From the NCBI GenBank assembly GCA_003402705.1, contig QQNF01000042.1, forward strand, positions 1-37,019: a stretch of DNA of 37,019 nucleotides, read 5' to 3'. The translations under genes were made by a program, and so were the position numbers. The stretch is from Verrucomicrobiota bacterium (GTDB taxonomy: Bacteria > Verrucomicrobiota > Verrucomicrobiia > Verrucomicrobiales > V1-33). Positions 1 through 6,383 of the stretch are shown here, one piece after another; position 1 is the first letter of the stretch, and each line of letters starts with the position of its first letter. The notes below the pieces were generated by a model. That model did no database searches and was not told the origin of the DNA. It was given only the letters and a program-made list of their open reading frames with translations.

Positions 1-1
1 C

Positions 2-265
2 GCTTACTTTGAAGCGTTTGATTCCGCAGGGAACCTCGTCGCCAGCTACCGCAACATTCTGGAATGGGGGGAATGGCAGTTCGTGGGAGTGTATGCCCCC
101 CAGGGAATCAGTGCGATTCAAAGCCGCTTCAACGCGAACACAGTCTTCGACCACGTCCAATACGGCTACGCCATCCCCGAACCCGGCACCGCCCTCCTGA
201 CCGCAACCGCAGCCCTCGCCGCCGCATCCCGTCGCCGCCGGGCACCCGCCCGCCCACTCCCGTAA
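2..265 (+). CDS. PEP-CTERM sorting domain protein, 3' end only
   Basis: The frame is open from the window edge to a stop at 263-265, so only the last 87 residues are visible and the start lies outside. The C-terminus has the three parts of a PEP-CTERM signal: the motif IPEPGTALL, a short hydrophobic Ala/Leu/Thr segment, and a basic SRRRR cluster followed by a few residues. In this family the signal sends an exported protein to the exosortase (EpsH/XrtA-type) system, which cleaves it and attaches it at the envelope. The visible upstream part (FDSAGNLVASYR, QFVGVYAPQGI) looks like a beta-rich surface domain of unknown function. PEP-CTERM proteins are frequent in Verrucomicrobiota. The product function cannot be given from this fragment. 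Confidence 0.85.
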   Translation, partial: AYFEAFDSAGNLVASYRNILEWGEWQFVGVYAPQGISAIQSRFNANTVFDHVQYGYAIPEPGTALLTATAALAAASRRRRAPARPLP

Positions 266-279
266 ACCCTCACTTCCGG

Positions 280-301
280 GCAGGGTTTGAGAAATCCCTG
301 C
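280..301 (+). terminator. Hairpin just downstream of the PEP-CTERM gene
   Basis: GCAGGG at 280-285 pairs with CCCTGC at 296-301 around a short loop, 14 bases after the stop codon. No T-run follows, so it may be a weak terminator or simply part of the repeat that begins at 285. Confidence 0.3.
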
Positions 302-343
302 AACCAGCGCACGCCCTCCGTCGCAGGCCATCCCGGCCTTGTC
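285..343. repeat. Composite intergenic repeat, copy 1
   Basis: GTTTGAGAAATCCCTG at 285-300 is identical to 36924-36939. After a 22-base spacer comes GCAGGCCATCCCGGCCTTG at 323-341, closely matching 36961-36980 (spacer 21) and 23929-23947. The same two parts in the same order at both ends of the window indicate a dispersed noncoding element of about 60 bases. Confidence 0.6.
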
Positions 344-458
344 ACCGACCGAGCCCCACCCCCGAATCCCTCCCGGCCGGAAAACCGGTTTGAATCCCGC
401 CGCCCCCGCGCCTACCGCTCCTCACGGGACCGCCGCTCCACCCCCGTGCCGCCAAACC

Positions 459-2054
459 ATGTACCGCTACCTCGCCGTCTTCCTCGCCATGGCGGTCACC
501 ATCGCCGCTCCCATCCTCCTCAAACCCAAGGAAAGCGCCCGCAGCGCCGACTACCTCCCCGCCGACCGTCTCGTCGTCGTCACCCCACACGTCGAAACCA
601 TCCGCTACGAACTCGAACGCGGCTTCCAGCAATGGATGCTCGCCAACCACCAGCGCCGCGTCGTCATCGACTGGCGCGTCCCCGGCGGCACCTCCGACAT
701 CATCAAGGTCCTCAAATCCGAATTCACCGCCGCCTTCGAAAACGTCTGGACCACCGCCGGAAACGACGCCTCCCTCATCCACGACTTCGCCGACGCACGC
801 AGCAACTCCCCGGCACGCACCGCCTTCCTCCAGTCCTCCGCCGGCGTCGGCATCGACCTCATGCTCGGCGGCGGCCCCGTCGACTACAACGGTCTCAAAA
901 AACAAGGCTTCACCGTCAGCCGCAACGCCGCCGGCCTCGGCCCCGAAGCCGTCCGCAAAGCCCACCCGGACTGGTTCTCCAGCGCCGTCATTCCCGCTAA
1001 CATCGCCGGCCAGGACCTCTACGACCCGGACCTCACATGGATCGGCACCTGCCTCTCAGCCTTCGGCATCTGCTGGAATGAAGAACGCCGCGTCTCCCTC
1101 GGCATACCCTCGCCCCCTCACACATGGGCCGACCTCGCCCTCCCCGAATGGCGCAACCAGATCGCTCTCGCCGACCCTACCAAATCCGGCACCGTCGCCG
1201 CCATGTTCGAGGTCATCCTCCAGATCGAGATGCAGAAGGCCATCGCCAGCGCTCCCGACTCCGAACCCGCCCGCGCCGCCGCCGCCGCCGCCGCCACCGG
1301 CTGGCTCAATGGCCTCCGCCTCATCCAGCGCATCGCCGCCAACGCACGCTACTGGACCGACAGCTCCACCAAAATCCCCCTCGACGTCGCCGACGGCGAA
1401 GCCGTCGCCGGCATCTGCGTCGACTTCTACGGCCGCAATTTCGTCGAACGCCTCGAACGCGCCAACCACACTAGCCGTCTCCACTTCATCGCCCCCAAAG
1501 GCGAAACCACCGTCAGCCCCCAGCCCGTCGCCATGCTCCGCGGCGCTCCCAACCCGGAACTCGCCACCCGCTTCATCGAATTCCTCCTCTCCCCGGACGC
1601 CCAGAAACTCTGGGGCTGGAAAGCCGGCACACCCGGCGGCCCCGAAAAAATGGCCCTCCGCAACATGCCCATCCGCCGCGACTTCTATTCCCCCGAATCC
1701 CTCACTAACGCCTCCGACCCCGACCTCCGCCCCATGGAAAAAGGCATCGCCTTCACCTACCGCCCCGAACTCACCGCCGACCTCTTCAGCACCATCCGCG
1801 TCATCATCCGCGCCATGTGCATCGACCCCCATCACGAACTCCGCAACGCATGGGCCGCCCTCGACGCCTCAGGCTTCCCTCCTAACGCCACCGCCACCTT
1901 CGATTCCCTCGACGCCGTCAACTACACCGCCGCCGCAGGCATCGCCGCCAAACTCAAAAGCCGCGACCCCATCATCGCCGCCACCGTCGCCCGCGACCTC
2001 TCCTCTCTCTTCCGCGACCAGTACCTCCGCGTCTCCTCCCTCGCCCACCCCTGA
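459..2054 (+). CDS. ABC transporter extracellular solute-binding protein, iron(III)-type
   Basis: The 531-residue product starts at the ATG at 459, chosen because MYRYLAVFLAMAV begins a hydrophobic export or anchor segment; the frame is open further upstream but that part is Pro/Arg-rich and unlike protein. There is no clear lipobox Cys, so the N-terminus may stay as a membrane anchor. The body resembles periplasmic binding proteins of the Fe3+/AfuA-FbpA or phosphonate class, with the typical stretches TWADLALPEWRNQIALADP (TWxDL then ALADPxxSG) and, later, DVADGEAVAGICVDFYGRN. The family presents a ligand to an ABC permease in the inner membrane. No permease or ATPase gene lies beside it: the next gene is an agmatine deiminase 81 bases downstream. 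The ligand is therefore unknown. The family is confident, the substrate is not. Confidence 0.8.
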   Translation: MYRYLAVFLAMAVTIAAPILLKPKESARSADYLPADRLVVVTPHVETIRYELERGFQQWMLANHQRRVVIDWRVPGGTSDIIKVLKSEFTAAFENVWTTAGNDASLIHDFADARSNSPARTAFLQSSAGVGIDLMLGGGPVDYNGLKKQGFTVSRNAAGLGPEAVRKAHPDWFSSAVIPANIAGQDLYDPDLTWIGTCLSAFGICWNEERRVSLGIPSPPHTWADLALPEWRNQIALADPTKSGTVAAMFEVILQIEMQKAIASAPDSEPARAAAAAAATGWLNGLRLIQRIAANARYWTDSSTKIPLDVADGEAVAGICVDFYGRNFVERLERANHTSRLHFIAPKGETTVSPQPVAMLRGAPNPELATRFIEFLLSPDAQKLWGWKAGTPGGPEKMALRNMPIRRDFYSPESLTNASDPDLRPMEKGIAFTYRPELTADLFSTIRVIIRAMCIDPHHELRNAWAALDASGFPPNATATFDSLDAVNYTAAAGIAAKLKSRDPIIAATVARDLSSLFRDQYLRVSSLAHP

Positions 2055-2135
2055 TCCCTCCCCGCCTTTCCCCCTCTCCATCGGCTTGCACCTCAGCCTC
2101 CCTCCCGCCACCATCCCCACCTTTTTCCAACCTCC

Positions 2136-3200
2136 ATGACTTCTCCCCTCTCTCTCCGCGACCAAGGCTGGCGCATGCCCGCAGAATGGGAACCCCACCA
2201 GGCCACATGGATGAGCTGGCCCTCCCGCCTCAATACCTCCTTCCCTGACGGCGACCACCACGACCGCGTCCTCCCGGTCTTCGCCCGCCTCATCGAGGCC
2301 ATCACCGCCTCCGAACCACTCTACCTCAACTGCGTCAACGACGACGACCGTTCATGGATCGAACGCAACGTCGCCTCCGAAGCCCGCAAAAACCTCATCC
2401 TCACAGACATCCCCGCCGTCTACCCATGGTGCCGCGACCACGGCGCCATCTTCGTCGTCAACGACGCCACCGGCGAGGTCGCCGCCACCACATGGGAATA
2501 CAACGCATGGGGCCGCAAATACCCCGAAGCCATCCCGGACACCAACATCCCATCCGCCATGGCCTCCCTCCTCGGCCTCCGCGACTTCCCCGGCGGCATG
2601 GTCCTCGAAGGCGGCAGCATCGACCTCAATGGCTGCGGCTCCCTCCTCACCACCGAATCCTGTCTCCTCAACCCTAACCGCAACCCTCACCTCTCCCGCA
2701 CCCAGATCGAACAGCGGCTCCGCGACTTCCTCGGCGTCGACAAAATCCTCTGGCTCCACGACGGCGTCGCCGGAGACGATACCGACGGCCACATCGACGA
2801 CATCACCCGCTTCATCAATCCGGAAACCGTCGTCACCGTCGTCGAAGACAACCCCACTGACGAAAATTACCCGAGGCTCCTCGAAAACTACGAGCGTCTC
2901 TGCCGCATGACCACCGAAGACGATAGCGGCCTCAATGTCCTCGTCCTCCCCATGCCCAGCCCGCTCATCATGGACGATCAGCGGCTCCCCGCCAGCTACG
3001 CCAACTTCTACATCACCAACCAATCCGTCATCGTCCCGGTCTTCAATGACCCCAATGACGAACGCGCCCTCGCCAAAATCGCAGAGTGCTTCCCGGACCG
3101 CCGCATCGTCCCCATCGACAGCACCGAACTCGTCTGGGGCCTCGGCTCGTTCCACTGTCTCACCCAGCAGGTCCCCGCTCCTCCTCGTATCCGCAGATGA
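2136..3200 (+). CDS. aguA: Agmatine deiminase / peptidyl-arginine deiminase family (PAD_porph)
   Basis: This 354-residue protein belongs to the guanidino-group hydrolase family that converts agmatine to N-carbamoylputrescine and ammonia in the cytosol, a step of putrescine synthesis from arginine. Evidence is the N-terminal MPAEWEPHQATWMSWP signature, LEGGSIDLNG around residues 157-166 (substrate Glu/Gly segment), the catalytic DGHIDD with H219, and the C-terminal nucleophile C341 in SFHCLTQQVPA. All key catalytic positions are present. The usual RDxGP loop reads CRDHGAIF at residues 99-106, so substrate preference might differ from textbook AguA. The usual partner, N-carbamoylputrescine amidase (AguB), is not adjacent. 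The start is ATG with no Shine-Dalgarno sequence. It follows the solute-binding protein by 81 bases and precedes a hypothetical by 56 bases, all on the same strand. Confidence 0.88.
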   Translation: MTSPLSLRDQGWRMPAEWEPHQATWMSWPSRLNTSFPDGDHHDRVLPVFARLIEAITASEPLYLNCVNDDDRSWIERNVASEARKNLILTDIPAVYPWCRDHGAIFVVNDATGEVAATTWEYNAWGRKYPEAIPDTNIPSAMASLLGLRDFPGGMVLEGGSIDLNGCGSLLTTESCLLNPNRNPHLSRTQIEQRLRDFLGVDKILWLHDGVAGDDTDGHIDDITRFINPETVVTVVEDNPTDENYPRLLENYERLCRMTTEDDSGLNVLVLPMPSPLIMDDQRLPASYANFYITNQSVIVPVFNDPNDERALAKIAECFPDRRIVPIDSTELVWGLGSFHCLTQQVPAPPRIRR

Positions 3201-3256
3201 CAGGCGTTGTGGTGTATGCCACAATTCCGGCAACACCATAATCACCGCCCGCCGCC

Positions 3257-3781
3257 ATGTACTCCGACGACGACATCCACTACGCCCTCGAAACCACCGA
3301 GGTCCTCCACGAACCCGACCGCCGCATCGACACCTTCGGTGCCACTAGCTTCGAATTCCGCCTCATCTCCGAACTCATGGACGATGTCGGCCAGGTCCGC
3401 GTCCGCAGCGGCCGCATCACCGCCGACCGCCCTCGCATCCTCCGCCCGGAACCCTCCGAAGACCTCGACTTCGAAGGCTTCGGCGAACCCGCCCGCGCCT
3501 TCGCCGAATGGCTCAAAGGCCGCATGGAAAACAGCGCCCTCCTCCGCTACGGCTTCAGCTTCCGCAAATCCGACGTCACAGAATCCCTCGTCCACGACTC
3601 CCTCCCCATCGTCTGCGAACGCGTCCTCGAAGAAACCCGCTCCACCGGCAACCCACTCATGGCCGTCATCCAGGGCGTCGACGACACATGGGAAATCAGT
3701 CTCCTCAAATTCACCATCGAAATGATCCAGAAATCCCAGCGGATCAATCTCTTCGACTTCAAACGCCGCGGTCTCCTCTGA
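3257..3781 (+). CDS. Conserved hypothetical protein (174 aa)
   Basis: I do not recognise a named domain. The product is soluble, acidic in its first half and has no signal peptide or membrane segment. It begins MYSDDDIHYALETTEV, contains an Ala/Glu-rich helix-like middle (AFAEWLKGRMENSALL), and ends with a mixed segment finishing in INLFDFKRRGLL. Its codon use (third-position C) is the same as in neighbouring plus-strand genes, which supports real coding. It lies 56 bases after the agmatine deiminase and converges on the PqiA-like gene with only 15 bases between the two stop codons, so no room exists for a classical terminator. Cotranscription with the deiminase is possible but not shown. Confidence 0.75.
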   Translation: MYSDDDIHYALETTEVLHEPDRRIDTFGATSFEFRLISELMDDVGQVRVRSGRITADRPRILRPEPSEDLDFEGFGEPARAFAEWLKGRMENSALLRYGFSFRKSDVTESLVHDSLPIVCERVLEETRSTGNPLMAVIQGVDDTWEISLLKFTIEMIQKSQRINLFDFKRRGLL

Positions 3782-3796
3782 CTCCCTGACGTTTCC

Positions 3797-5056
3797 CTAA
3801 CTCATCTCCGCCGCGCCCGCCGCCGCCTCCTTCTCTTTGGCCACCGGCCGCCGCCGCCCTCCCCCGCACAGCAGCCCGCTCAGCGCCCACAACGTCAGCA
3901 CCACCCCCGCCGACGCCGCCACACACGCGCTCACAAATCCAGCCCCGCGCGGTCCCCTCAGATCAAAACTGAAAATCCGCCCGTGCCACTGCCGCGTCCA
4001 GTCGCGGAACGGATCCCCCTCCGCTCGCACATGCTCCTCCTCGATCGGCACATTCACCAGCCCCGCATACTTCGCATTCGACACCAGCCGCACCGCCGCC
4101 ACTTCCCCCCACACCACCGGCTCCGGCAACGGAAACTCCACCGTCACCTCCCGCGCATCAAAATCCAGCCCCTTCACCCGCCCGCTCTCCACCACCCCAC
4201 CACTCCGCCGCTCCACCACCACATACACCTCCGCATCCTTCCACCCCGCATCCGTACTCACCGCCTGCCCAAACTCCAGCATCCGCCTCACCGTGTCCTT
4301 CGAAAACAACCGGTGCTCCTCCTTCATCAGTTCCTTCAGCGCTAACGTCTTCTCCACACTCCGCTTCATTTCCCCGCGCTGCGTCAGCTTCGTCAGCACC
4401 ACCGCCCGCACTTCCCCCCCGCGCTCCTTCAGCACCCGCAGCCCGCCCCACCACGCCAGCGCCACCCCGGGCACCAGCAGCAGCACCGCCAACCGCCAAT
4501 CCGGCCGCCGCGGCAGTCTCCCAGCCTCCTCCCGCACCAGCGACCGCTCCAGCAGCCACCCCGACACCGCCGAACACAGCACCGCAAACGAAAACAGATA
4601 CAGCCCCATCGACGGCATGATCCTCACATATTCCCCCACCTTCACCAGCATGATCGCCATCGCTATCACCAGCACGTCCAGCATCGAATACTTCGCCGAC
4701 CACGACGTCACCTGCACAATCCTCATCCGCAAACCCCTCGGCAGCCAGTGCTGCCCGCCCGCACACAGCAGACACAACACCAGCTTCACTAGCGGAAATA
4801 CCATGCTGAACACAAAAATCAGCCCCGCCAGAAAGTGATTCCCCGTCCCGTAAAACTCCCGGATCCCTCCCCACACCGAATACCACCGCGGCCCATCCAG
4901 CGCATTCGCCACCAGCATCGCCGGCAAAAAATACGCCGGCCCCAGCGCCACCAGCCCAGCCATCGCCCACACCGCCGACCAACGGTCCCACGGCCACGTC
5001 GCCCGACCGCCCGTTCCCACTTCCTCTGCACATGGCTCTTTCATGCCCCCTTCCAT
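3797..5056 (-). CDS. PqiA-like (paraquat-inducible protein A family) membrane protein
   Basis: The product has 419 residues (415 if the second ATG at 5044, preceded by purine-rich GGAAGGGGG, is used; an AGGAGG lies upstream of the first ATG). The N-terminal half carries the PqiA transmembrane domain: hydrophobic segments near residues 26-50 and 75-98, then WSAKYSMLDVLVIAMAIMLV at about 118-137 and a further segment MGLYLFSFAVLCSAVSGWLL. The family works with MCE-domain proteins in lipid or envelope homeostasis. Only one PqiA domain is present and the N-terminal Cys-rich zinc ribbons of E. coli PqiA are missing. The rest is a third hydrophobic segment (LAVLLLVPGVALAWW), about 150 presumably periplasmic residues unlike PqiA, and a C-terminal hydrophobic segment. 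No MCE (PqiB) gene is adjacent. It lies downstream of the FKBP gene but is separated from it by a terminator. Confidence 0.75.
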   Translation of the reverse strand: MEGGMKEPCAEEVGTGGRATWPWDRWSAVWAMAGLVALGPAYFLPAMLVANALDGPRWYSVWGGIREFYGTGNHFLAGLIFVFSMVFPLVKLVLCLLCAGGQHWLPRGLRMRIVQVTSWSAKYSMLDVLVIAMAIMLVKVGEYVRIMPSMGLYLFSFAVLCSAVSGWLLERSLVREEAGRLPRRPDWRLAVLLLVPGVALAWWGGLRVLKERGGEVRAVVLTKLTQRGEMKRSVEKTLALKELMKEEHRLFSKDTVRRMLEFGQAVSTDAGWKDAEVYVVVERRSGGVVESGRVKGLDFDAREVTVEFPLPEPVVWGEVAAVRLVSNAKYAGLVNVPIEEEHVRAEGDPFRDWTRQWHGRIFSFDLRGPRGAGFVSACVAASAGVVLTLWALSGLLCGGGRRRPVAKEKEAAAGAAEMS

Positions 5057-5100
5057 GCCGCAGATCCCCCCTCCTGTCCAGTCCAGCCAATCCCCTCCCG

Positions 5101-5140
5101 AAAACAGAAGCGGCCCCGGATCTTTTCACCCGGAGCCGCT
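5101..5140 (-). terminator. Rho-independent terminator of the FKBP gene
   Basis: Read on the minus strand, AGCGGCTCCGG (5140-5130) pairs with CCGGGGCCGCT (5119-5109) with a single G-T wobble around a 10-base loop, followed by TCTGTTTT. It begins about 37 bases after the FKBP stop and lies before the PqiA-like start. Confidence 0.8.
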
Positions 5141-5177
5141 CCTCGCATCTTTCTTCAGCGGCCTTCGCCGCCCTCAC

Positions 5178-5888
5178 TCACTTCTTCTCAGCTTCGATCG
5201 CCAGCAGCTCGACCTCGAAAATCAGGGTCGCATTCGGCCCGATCTTACCGCCCGCACCGCGCTCGCCGTAAGCAAGCTCAGAAGGAATCACAAACTTGTA
5301 CTTCGAACCCACCGGCATCAGCTGCACGCCTTCCGTCCAGCCCTTGATCACGCCATTCAGCGGGAACGAAATCGGCTCGCCGCGATCCACCGAACTGTCA
5401 AACACAGCTCCGTCGATCAAAGTGCCGTGATAGTGAACCTTCACCGTGTCCGTCGCCGCTGGCTTCGCACCAGTCCCCGGCTTCAGCACTTCATACTGCA
5501 ACCCGCTCGCCGTCGTCTTCACGCCCTCACGCTTCCCGTTCTTTTCCAGAAACGCTTTGCCTTCTTCCGTGTTCTTCCCGCCCGCTGCCTTCGCGGCCGT
5601 CATCTGATGGCTCTGCATGATCTGCTGCAGCTGCTGATCAGAATACTTCGCAGGCTTGCCAGCCATCGTGTCCTTCAGCGCCGCCACCATCGCCTCAACA
5701 TCAGGCTTCAACCCCTGCGCACTCACGTTCTTGCCAATCAGGCAACCCAGCGCATACCCCACGTCCGCCGCCGTCGGCTCCGCAGGAACCGCCGCCGCAT
5801 CCGCCGCAGCCGCCGGTTTGCCATCTTGGGCTTGCATCACACCGGCGTAAGCCAGCGACAACAGTGCTGTAAATATAGTCTTTCGCAT
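5178..5888 (-). CDS. FKBP-type peptidyl-prolyl cis-trans isomerase, exported (Mip/FkpA-like)
   Basis: The 236-residue protein begins with a signal peptide (MRKTIFTALLSLAYAGVMQA, cleavage likely after AQA or just beyond) and an Ala-rich linker. An FKBP N-terminal dimerisation domain follows at about residues 40-120 (VGYALGCLIGKNV, AMVAALKDTMAG), and the C-terminal FKBP catalytic domain covers about 125-232. Catalytic-domain hallmarks are VKVHYHGTLIDGAVFDSS, PLNGVIKGWTEGVQLMPVG and IPSELAYGERGAGG. The enzyme catalyses proline isomerisation during folding in the periplasm. Length and domain order match Mip/FkpA/FklB proteins. A strong terminator follows, so it is probably a single-gene transcript. 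Third codon positions are mostly G, C or A in a less extreme pattern than its neighbours, as expected for a well-expressed gene. Confidence 0.92.
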   Translation of the reverse strand: MRKTIFTALLSLAYAGVMQAQDGKPAAAADAAAVPAEPTAADVGYALGCLIGKNVSAQGLKPDVEAMVAALKDTMAGKPAKYSDQQLQQIMQSHQMTAAKAAGGKNTEEGKAFLEKNGKREGVKTTASGLQYEVLKPGTGAKPAATDTVKVHYHGTLIDGAVFDSSVDRGEPISFPLNGVIKGWTEGVQLMPVGSKYKFVIPSELAYGERGAGGKIGPNATLIFEVELLAIEAEKK

Positions 5889-5979
5889 CCGGCAGCCTTG
5901 GAGCCCGCCCCTTCCTCGTCAATCGCACACTGCAACCATCCCGCGGGTCCACACCCCCCCTCCCGCACCCCTCTCCCAC

Positions 5980-6264
5980 TCACTCCTCCCGCCCCCCAGG
6001 CACCAACTCAGGCACCTCCATCTCCCCTCCCGGCAGCGGCCCAAGCTCCTCCCCGCTCCGCTCCGCCTTCTCATTCCCCTCCAGCTGCCAAATACCGTCC
6101 GCCAACCCTGTCCCCGAAAAATCAATCTCCGGCACCTCCACCTTCACCTCACTCTTCTCCACCTCCACCCCAGCCTCCCGCCCACGCCACAGCTGCCGGA
6201 GGTTCATCACCACCGATCCCGCCAGCAACACCCCCATCACCACCATCACCTGCCTCGTTCTCAT
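5980..6264 (-). CDS. Small membrane-anchored protein of unknown function (94 aa)
   Basis: I do not recognise a family. Starting at the ATG at 6264 gives a basic N-terminus, one transmembrane segment (VMVVMGVLLAGSVVMNL, residues about 7-23), then a soluble tail rich in Glu and Val (VEVEKSEVKVEVPEIDFSG) ending in Pro/Gly/Glu-rich sequence. Codons end mostly in G, the same pattern as proven minus-strand genes in this window, which supports coding. The frame is open further upstream, but the extra residues are basic and overlap the thrS promoter region. The likely layout is a bitopic protein with its tail in the periplasm. It is divergent from thrS with 119 bases between starts and lies upstream of the FKBP gene on the same strand. 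Confidence 0.5.
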   Translation of the reverse strand: MRTRQVMVVMGVLLAGSVVMNLRQLWRGREAGVEVEKSEVKVEVPEIDFSGTGLADGIWQLEGNEKAERSGEELGPLPGGEMEVPELVPGGREE

Positions 6265-6320
6265 CCCCGCACGCTCCCGATTCCCCCTCCCCCACGCAAG
6301 CCCGATTCCAGCCCCGCTGT

Positions 6321-6349
6321 TTGACAACACCCGCTCCCGCCCGCACTGT
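6321..6349 (+). promoter_or_regulatory. Possible thrS promoter
   Basis: A perfect -35 TTGACA at 6321-6326 lies 58 bases upstream of the thrS ATG. The -10 at 17-base spacing (CACTGT, 6344-6349) is poor, so only the -35 half is convincing. No T-box-like leader or other attenuator is visible between it and the start. Confidence 0.3.
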
Positions 6350-6383
6350 GACCACCCCACTTTCCCTCTCCCACGCTCCTCCC

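Noticed and set aside
5043..6383. Long N-terminal extension of thrS (open frame back to 5043)
   Set aside because: The extra 447 residues are Pro/Arg/Ser-rich, antisense to the FKBP gene and its terminator, and show no TGS or other domain; real homology starts at 6384.
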